A stretch of 64,000 nucleotides of DNA, from the NCBI GenBank assembly GCA_001574975.1, contig KQ965739.1:694966-758965 (forward strand), in the 5' to 3' direction. The stretch is from Gonapodya prolifera JEL478 (Eukaryota > Monoblepharomycota > Monoblepharidomycetes > Monoblepharidales > Gonapodyaceae). A model generated the notes under the pieces. That model saw only the letters and a list, made by a program, of their open reading frames with translations. It was not told where the DNA came from and made no database searches. The first letter of the stretch is position 1, and each line of letters opens with the position of its first letter. The position numbers and the translations under genes are program-made. This document shows, piece by piece, positions 56,383 through 64,000 of this stretch.

Positions 56383-59300
56383 ATGACCCAGACGAAGGCA
56401 AACAATGCATCACTGACGTCGGTGGTGCGGAGAATCGCCCTTGCCAGTGCCCGACATCCATTGGAAACAATCGCATTCTCGCTCTTTCTTACCTCGGCTG
56501 CATATGTTTCACTTGTTCACTACTTTGCGAAATTTGGCGTTTCCGGCGCGAATGTTCATTCTTCAACGACACTTGGCGACCCATCTTTTGGTCCTGAAGC
56601 CTTCATGGAAGGAACGAGGATCACCCACCTTGCATCTAATGGATCCAAGGAGCTAATTACGCTTCCAGAAGACGCCATTGCTGGAGTTAAAGAGGCTCTT
56701 CTCATCACAATCGCAACAGCGGAGGTCGAGTACACGGAATTGATCAGCAGATTACTGTCTTCTCGGGTGGCTTCGAAAGATTCTTTCGGACACTATATGC
56801 CCATCGACAAGCTTTGCACGTCTAGGAATGGCGAATGCGTCCGGTTCACCAGCCAAGCTGAACAAGGGGATGACAAAAGTCGATTTTCCTTTTCATGGCT
56901 CCTCGACATATCCACTCCGGAACAGAAGGAAAATGGGCTTGGCTGGGAGAAAAACCTATTGAGCGCGTTCGTTCCCGGCATGAGAGCAACTTTGGTCTCT
57001 CATCTACAAACACGGCAAGGATCAACTGGCATTATGGCAGAGGGACTGGACGATCTGAAGAACTCGTGGGATGTGAGTGCATCTTCAACAATGCAGCATC
57101 TTGCATCGCTTTCAGTATTGATGCATGCAACCGAACCCCGATGGTAGAATTCCGAGCCCGCAGATATTTTTGTCGTTGGGTTAGGATGGCTATTAATGCT
57201 GGGCACGATCGTTGCAACGTTTGTGAAACTCCGGGGTGTTGGCTCGCGCTTCACTTTGGGTATGTTGCGGAAAAATATGATGACGAAAGTTCTCAACATC
57301 AACATTGATAATGCCTCATTTTTAGGTTTCGCTGTTATTGTGAGCAGCACATGTGCACTTATGTGCGCACTCGCGATTGCAAGACTGTCTGGTGCTTCCT
57401 TTTCACTGGCTCAGTTGAGGTGAGGTCGTCGTTTTTTCACATCGAATTGGTAGAGCACCTAACGTCCTACACAGCGAGGCGCTGCCATTCTACGTCGTTG
57501 CTGTATCGTGGGATCGACAGATCGACCTAACCCGGAGCATTGTCGCTTTCGAAAAGAAGTCGGACGACAATAACAGAAGGACTGCAGTGAGGGAGAAAAT
57601 CGCTGGCGGGGTGGACCTGAATTGCGCCAAAATAATCAGGGAATACGCAGTAATTGCCTTGGTGCTTTTCTTTGGCGCTCTTACCCGTACGTTCACTGCT
57701 CCAACATTGTGCTTTGGCTGATTATTAATGTTTAAATCACTCCAGGAGTGCCAGGCCTGAATGATTTCTGCCTCTTGGCCTGTCTTATCACCATTTTTGA
57801 TGCGTTGTTCCTTTTTACTCTCTTCACAGCAGTTGTCGCAGTTAAACTGGAGGTGATTGAAGTCTTACTTTATTCGTTTCGAGAATTCTCTTGAATTTTG
57901 GTGCCCACAGCTCAACCGTATTAGCGAGACTCAAGGATCGTCGACAAGTGCGTCACCAGCGCGAGAACAAAGTGCACGCATACAGTCTTCCGCATCGAGT
58001 GCAAGCTTCCTATCCGAATTCTCCATCACCAGTTGGACTGAAAGCCCTCTTGCAAGCAAGATCAAACTTTTCATCGTGGGTTTAGTTGCAAAATACACCA
58101 AGTGCGTTTTTAACCGTTTCTAACCGTGTGTCTAGGTTTTGGGTTTCTTAGTTGTCCATTCTCTGAACGCTTCTGCCGGTTTCTCTCTAATTACCTCCGA
58201 GAAGTCGGACGTCCAAGCAATCCCTTATGGAGCACTTCGCATGGATGTAGAACATGCGCTCGAAATGCTTGAACCAGGCACTGTACTGCGTGTGGGAAAG
58301 AAGATTGTATTTGAAACCAATAAACCAAGCGACACCGTGCTGAGCTTGGGTGGACAACCTTCACAGGACTCTGATTGGATGATCGCTACAACAGCAGTTG
58401 CTATCCTTGGATGGGGCTTGTATCTGACGACTTCTCGTGCTAAATCAGCTCCTATGGATCGCGCAACAATAAACAAAAAGACCGTATCTGACGACGAAAC
58501 CGTCAACACAACCAGCAAATCTAATAGTGCTGTTGGGGAGCACCTCTCAGTCGACAGACAAAAGGAATCCAAACATGTACATATTGCGGAGTCGATGGCA
58601 CTGGATGTGAAATCCCTGCGCCCAGCTCCACGACGCTTATCACAGCCTCCAAAACCAGATGCCACAATGACAGCTCGCAGACCCTCTTTCAAATTCGAAA
58701 ACGCCTCATCCGAGACAAAAGGTCGGCGACCCTCATTCAAAGTTGATTCGGAGTCTCTCCCCCGTCATGAAGATTCAGGAGTGGATCTCTCCAGCAAAGC
58801 TAACCCCCGTTCACTGGATGTGTGTCTCGCCATAGCAAAAGAAGACGGACCACATGCTCTTACTGATGAGGAGATTGTGCTCTTGGTTGACAAAGGACAC
58901 GTCAAGGAGTACACGTTGGAAAAATGGTGCATTGATCCGGTTCGCGGTGTGAAGATCCGCCGAATGCTCGTTGGTAAGTGGTACCCTATACGCGTAAGCA
59001 CAGTCCTGACCACGCTTGCTTCAGCGCGAACAATAGATAAGCCGAACGCTGGTCAGCTCTTACCCTACCACCATTACGACTATGCTGGCGTAGTGGGGCA
59101 ATGCTGCGAAAATGTACTTGGGTGAGACAGTGTGTCGTTATTGTTTACATCACTTTTTGTGAAACTTCCTCCAGGTACATGCCGATCCCAGTTGGAGTTG
59201 CGGGACCATTTTTGGTGGACGGAAAGGCCTATCAGGTTCCTATGGCGACAACTGAAGGTGCCCTCGTCGCGTCGACATCGCGGGGATGTAAAGCGATAAG

Positions 59301-60581
59301 CAACAGCGGGGGTGCCCGAACAGCCATCTTGGCAGATGGAATGACCCGTGGTCCTGTCGTCGAATTCCCTTCCTCCGTAAGAGCAGCGGAGGCCCGCAGG
59401 TGGGCAGAGTCTGAAGAAGGATTCCGGAAGCTCAAGGCGGCATTTGAGAGCACGACACGGTTCGGAAAACTCAACAAGCTGAAATTAGGGAACGCAGGAA
59501 AGCTTCTATTCTTGCGGTTTTCCACTTTCACGGGCGATGCAATGGTAAGTTGAATGCCTCTAGTGCCTTTGATCTTCTACATGATTGTTGACCAGGCATT
59601 TTAGGGGATGAACATGATCAGCAAAGGTTGTGAGAAAGCTCTTGATGAGATGTCAGTATTATTTCCGGACATGCAAATCATATCACTGTCTGGCAACTAC
59701 TGCACGGATAAGGTTCGTCGGCTTATTTCTCACGTGGGGTGCGGTAATCTTGACGATGAATTAAATTCAGAAACCAGCCGCGATTAACTGGATTGAAGGA
59801 CGAGGAAAATCTGTCATTGCCGAAGCCGTAATCACAGGAAAAATTGTGCAGTCTGTGCTCAAGACAACGGTGCCAGCAATAGTCCATTTGAACACGAGCA
59901 AAAACCTTATCGGATCTGCCATGGCTGGTAGCATTGGAGGTTTCAACGCACACGCTGCAAACATCCTCACAGCCATTTATATCGCAACGGGACAGGATCC
60001 TGCGCAAAATGTCGAAAGCAGTCAATGCATGACTCTGATGGAGGCGTGAGTACGTTTTGGGTTGACTGTCTGTATCATTGGAGTCCATCTGTTTATAACT
60101 AGGGTGAACAACGGCCAAGACCTCCACATCTCGGTGACAATGCCTTGTATTGAAGTGGGAACAGTTGGAGGTGGTACAACACTCCCTCCACAAGCTGCAT
60201 GCTTGGATCTGTTGGGTGTTCGGGGACCTTGCCATGAACAACCCGGTCGCAACTCCCAGCAGTTGGCTCGCATCATCGCCGCGTCAGTTATGGCGGGTGA
60301 ATTGAGCTTATGTGCTGCGTTGGCAGGTGAATAATGGCTATTTGTTGGGGTGAAAAATTCAAATATGACTCATTGCATTTTTAGCCGGACACCTGGTGAA
60401 ATCGCATATGGCGCACAACCGCGCTCCAGCGGCCGCATCCCCTCCTGCAGCATCTGCTCCTGCAGTCGTCGTAAGCCCCACTCCTGCTCCTAGAGTCCAA
60501 AATCTCGTGCACCCCACTCAACTTGGGATTTGTTCAACATCTGAGTCGCCGTCGAATACGTCATCTACCGCATCACTATAA
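56383..60581 (+). CDS. HMG1: HMG-CoA reductase with sterol-sensing membrane domain
   Basis: Rate-limiting ER enzyme of the mevalonate pathway, making mevalonate from HMG-CoA with NADPH. Around ten exons. The first (56383-57072) encodes the N-terminal helix [20 protein letters not shown] and a luminal loop. SSD-type membrane segments follow ([74 protein letters not shown]). After a disordered linker the catalytic part runs from 58800: [35 protein letters not shown] (catalytic Glu), [19 protein letters not shown] (catalytic Lys), [16 protein letters not shown] with [13 protein letters not shown] (catalytic Asp), [13 protein letters not shown], and [13 protein letters not shown] with the C-terminal His. 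The classical ENVIG is ENVLG here. It is convergent with the uridine phosphorylase gene, 53 bp away. Confidence 0.92.
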
Positions 60582-60634
60582 TACTTCATATTTGTTAGTG
60601 GTGCATGTACAGTATCTCATTTCCAAAGTAAATA

Positions 60635-61972
60635 TCAATTGTGAAGTTCCCATACCGTCCCGACATGATCCATTTCCCCCGCCACTTCAGTCTCAATCAA
60701 GGCTTGGAGAACAGCAAGCCCACCCTGAACTTCAAGCTTCTGGATTGTCTCTGCAAGCAAGATCACCCCACCCCCTGAATGTTTTATCGAAGTTCTCTCC
60801 ATGGAGCTAGAAAAGCGACATTGATTTTACATACCTGGTGTGACAAACCCGTTAGACGCCCGTTGAGCAAATACCATTGCGGCAGCAGCAGCTCGAAGAT
60901 TTCCTTGGGGAAAGGAGGATGAAACACCATCGTGGGATTCCTGGGGTCCTTTAATTGTTCTCCTCTGGGAGCACAGAGCCATGTGAAACAACAAGTAATT
61001 TTCCATTTCGAAAAACAGCATGTTCGGATACTGCTTGCAAAGATCGTCTATCAAAGATGTGTTTGAATCATCGAAGTGGGGGCTGTTGGGGTCGATTCAT
61101 GTCACTTCCCAAATCCACTTCAAAAGGCAAAGTTCAGAAATCTCACTCATTCCGACCTTGAGATGGATAGAAATAATCGGTTGAGGCATTCAAGCCTCTG
61201 CAAACTGACTCAGGGCCAAGCACTGCGCTCAAACGTGACTCAAGAAGAGAAGCAAGAGTTGGATCAGCAGGGACACTCTTCGAAAACACGTATGGAGCAC
61301 CTAGTGGAGCAGCGGGAGGAACAAACGAAGGTACATGGCCAAACTTTCAAGACCTCGATTGTCAAATAGACTTCACCTGATCCGTCTACGAAGTAATCGT
61401 GATTTCTGGAAACACAAACGCTCGCGTCGGCAACGACAATCTGACCAATTTGGCCCCGGGTACGGTCTACGCTCCCACAAGAGCCAAAGCGGATCACCAC
61501 CATCTCTCCAGAAACGACAGCTCGACACTCGCGTATAAACTGTCTGTGACCATGAATACTATGTCACGACAGAAAAATTTGAGAGATGATCATACCATAT
61601 CAGTGACAGCAAGTCCCATGCCAATAGCCACGATCGAAACAGGTACTCCTTTAAAGCGGCCTAGATAATCGGAAATCACGGAGAGCTCTCCATCTGTTGG
61701 TAGAGCACCATTGCTCACCAGTTATAGTGAAAAATTGTCTCTTGGAGGTAAACTCGTAGGGTTTGGGAATAGGATCAAGGTGAGACGCAATGTTGCGAGC
61801 ACGATAAGCATCTCCGACAGTTATAATCCGGTTCGCAACTTCGCCATCTGTGGTAACAGGTGAGAATCGGCGGGGACCTCAGTTATGCGAGAAGCTCACA
61901 CTTGGTGCCAACATGGTATGTTCTGCCATCTGACAGCGGAAAGTTTGCATCCTTGAATGTGGGTGGTGCCAT
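60635..61972 (-). CDS. Uridine phosphorylase-like nucleoside phosphorylase
   Basis: Pyrimidine salvage: uridine plus phosphate to uracil plus ribose-1-phosphate. First exon 61972-61900; the second joins to give HVGTKYGEVANRIITVGDAYRA, the phosphate-binding VGD.xR region, followed by SHLDPIPKPYEFTSKRQFFTI. Later exons show PVSIVAIGMGLAVTDMIVF, VVIRFGSCGSVD (IRxGTSG-like), GQIVVADASVCVSRN, and FEMENYLLFHMA (the EMExAxLF ribose/base site). The last exon, from about 60760, reads KLEVQGGLAVLQALIETEVAG and ends at 60635. The inner exon boundaries between 60830 and 61700 were not all resolved. It lies between the two sterol-sensing-domain genes. Confidence 0.8.
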
Positions 61973-62229
61973 TTGATTTAATTACAACTGGGAGGTGGAG
62001 GTTGCGGGGGAGGAAGAAAGGAAGGGAGCAATTCGGTTCACCTGCTAAATGTTGGTCGGTCTCCCGCCGGTTGAATTTTTCGTACGAGTGATGTTCTGAT
62101 CGCAAGGATTTTCTTGTCGATTGCACAGGATCGCTGCACAGAGGGACCGCTGTTTTTCTCTGGAGCTGTGGGGCTTTGCTGTATGCGATCGTTCTCCATC
62201 CCGCTCCCAGTTTGCGACTTCCCCCTGGC
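61973..62229. promoter_or_regulatory. Divergent promoter region, uridine phosphorylase / SCAP
   Basis: 257 bp between divergent start codons. Polypurine stretch near 61995-62030. No specific operator motif is recognised. Confidence 0.45.
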
Positions 62230-64000
62230 ATGACACGCCCACAGTCGAAAATCGATGCCACATTCTACGCGCATGGAGTATTTTGTGCCACACATCAACT
62301 TCTTATCTTGGTTGTGTGCGCCGTTATCATCCTTGCATTGTCAACACCAGTTGCCAAGCAGATTTATGGAGAAGCGCTTGTGCACTTTAGCCCACCAACA
62401 AATGAGAGCTGCACTGACGAAGCAGTGTCGTGTGGCTCTGGGAAACCGCATGGGAGTACCGATTCCGTCGAGTGGGCGGAAGTATGGAAGGAGTGGAACG
62501 AAGCGTTCAATCCAGGAGCCATTACGGACGAAAAGAACACAAGTTTAAAATCGTGAGTGTTGAAATCAAAAGAAAGGAGCTTTGGTGCTATGGCCTTACA
62601 CCAAAGGTGCTTTTGGGAAGTCACGAGGGACAGAAGAGTGTCAACAAGAGGATTCACCACCTAATTTCATCAAAGGATCATTCGAAGTAGCAAGAATGGA
62701 TGCACGATCGGTGTTTTTCAAGATTATTTTTCAAGACTGCCTCTCAATGCTTCACCATTCCTTCACCGCTGCTATTCTTGCTTTTGATTCTTCTCCTCAG
62801 CCGGCGTTTTCTTTACATCTCCACTCTCGTGTTCTCTCCTGCACCATATGTATCCCGTGATGGTGATTCAGGGATGCAATTTACTTCCAAATTGCCTCCA
62901 CGCTTACTTCAGCCTTTCCTTGACCACCTTCATTCTTCGGGACTCCAGGACCTCTGCTATAAGCGACGACCCGCTCATATATCAGAATTGCGGGATAAAG
63001 GGAGTCTTGAGTGTCTAATCTGGGCACAAAATGTGCGATCAGAGTCTCAAAGTGGACCAGACATCTCTGGATTCGAACGAATGATGACGAGCGGCACTGA
63101 TGAGGTGGAGCTTACTAACGCAGTGGATAAAATGAGAAGGTCTTTGTGGAACTCGACGCTTAACGACAGTCACCCTCGCGTAGATACAGATGTGGAACGC
63201 CTAACGGACTCGTCCGATGGCCAGAGCCAATCTTCTTCCACCCCTGCTCCACGGTCACTTTTCCCACCCACTCCTTCATTCCTTCTTTTCTTTTTTATCG
63301 ATGGACACAAGTTCTCCAACCCGAGCCAGTTTCATTCCCTCATATCGGAATCACTCATCGCCCTTAACAGCTCATCGCCCAATCTACGTGTTGTTTCTTC
63401 CCACCCTCCTATGGAATTCGCGAACTATCAATCGCACACAACCAACAGCGAACGTTATCGAGTGGACCCACTCCATGTCATTCGCCCTCCCCCTTACATC
63501 ATCGCAGCAGTCGGCACCCGTCTTTCAGCCGAGCACTTTCTGATCCTACTGTCGTACATTCTTGTATTTCTGTACATCTCCCTCAGAGTTGGCAAAGTGG
63601 ACTTGGTAAAATCAAAGTTCGGGTTGGGATTTGTTGCAGTGCTTACAGTGGTGCTCAGCTTGGTGATGAGCGTTGGTTTATGTGGGCTATTGGGCATTGA
63701 ATTTTCAATGGTGCCATGGTGAGTCTTCCCAGAAGGAATGCCTCAACATTGGATATCTAGACCATCGACTCACTCTTCGAAATGTGTTGCAGGGAGGTTT
63801 TTCCTTTTCTTATTATTCTCGTTGGCGTTGAGAATATGTCCACCATCACTTCAGCGGTTGTCAATACATCCATGGACTTACCCGTGAAAGAAAGGGTTGG
63901 AAGAGGTAAGAAGCTCAAGGGAATTGCAAAGCCCAAGTGGGTTTAAGACTTCGTATCGACCTTTCGGATATGCTTTGTTCCAGGGTTGGGTATCGTCGGC
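62230..64000 (+). CDS. SCAP: SREBP cleavage-activating protein (SCAP), 5' part, continues past the window
   Basis: ER sterol sensor that escorts SREBP to the Golgi for proteolysis. Start Met at 62230 (MTRPQSKIDATFYAHGVFCA), followed by TM1 (LLILVVCAVIILALSTPV). Exon 1 ends at 62552; the exon or exons between 62553 and about 62790 are not resolved. A long exon then runs to 63718 through the luminal loop into the sterol-sensing domain: LLSYILVFLYISLRVGKVDL, KSKFGLGFVAVLTVVLSLVMSVG. Splices at 63719-63792 and 63905-63983 give WEVFPFLIILVGVENMSTIT and then DLPVKERVGRGLGIV. These match the animal SCAP sequence STRKIDMVKSKWGL ... EIFPYLVVVIGLEN. The WD40 half lies beyond the right edge. Confidence 0.88.

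Overview
This looks like nuclear DNA of a fungus, probably an early-diverging, chytrid-like one. Genes are dense and on both strands, with many short spliceosomal introns (mostly 45-130 nt, GTGAGT or GTGCGT donors, CTAAC/CTGAC-like branch points). The gene set mixes core fungal functions with things many Dikarya lack: a SREBP-pathway SCAP protein, a GDP-fucose-type transporter, an iron-type superoxide dismutase, a hevein-type chitin-binding surface protein and a candidate MEI4. The lineage is inferred from gene content only. All exon joins below were built by eye from splice signals, frame and family conservation.

Layout. 1-2302: poorly resolved, with a small Cys-containing ORF and a histidine-phosphatase-like remnant. 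2369-3977 (+): mitochondrial tRNA 2-thiouridylase. 4098-6121 (-): single-pass surface protein. 7370-9787 (+): LRR/chitin-binding/Met-rich membrane protein followed closely by a VIT1/CCC1-type iron transporter. 10027-12540 (+): nucleoporin Nup54. 12807-18215 (-): MIOS/Sea4 of GATOR2. 18439-19369 (-): Fe-type SOD. 19821-21373 (-): F-box/LRR protein built from LRR-sized exons. 21374-23416: gene-free, with a 132-nt hairpin element. 23417-24436 (+): SRP19/Sec65. 24787-26477 (-): SIRT4-class sirtuin. 26542-29248 (-): bZIP factor, head-to-head with a fasciclin-domain protein (29257-30709, +). 30863-33325 (-): glycerol kinase. 33576-34337 (+): small, probably mitochondrial membrane protein. 34758-38952 (+): large WD40 protein. 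39128-41326 (-): SDR with a long acidic tail. 41932-42616 (+): GST-like gene, possibly broken. 42776-44260 (-): PaaK-like CoA ligase. 45432-46553 (-): uL16m. 46863-49256 (+): UBE2S-type E2. 49593-51663 (+): GDP-fucose-type transporter. 51798-53311 (+): candidate MEI4. 53411-55952 (-): cytosolic Asp-tRNA synthetase. 56383-60581 (+): HMG-CoA reductase. 60635-61972 (-): uridine phosphorylase. 62230 to the right edge (+): SCAP.

Most neighbours are unrelated housekeeping genes, but some groupings stand out. HMG-CoA reductase and SCAP, the enzyme and the sensor of sterol regulation, lie within 1.7 kb of each other. The chitin-binding Met-rich membrane protein and the iron transporter are 98 bp apart and could be spliced together. 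Two unrelated genes (sirtuin and UBE2S) have unusually long introns carrying copies of the same hairpin-rich ~100-bp repeat, both in sense orientation, which suggests an intron-borne repeat family.
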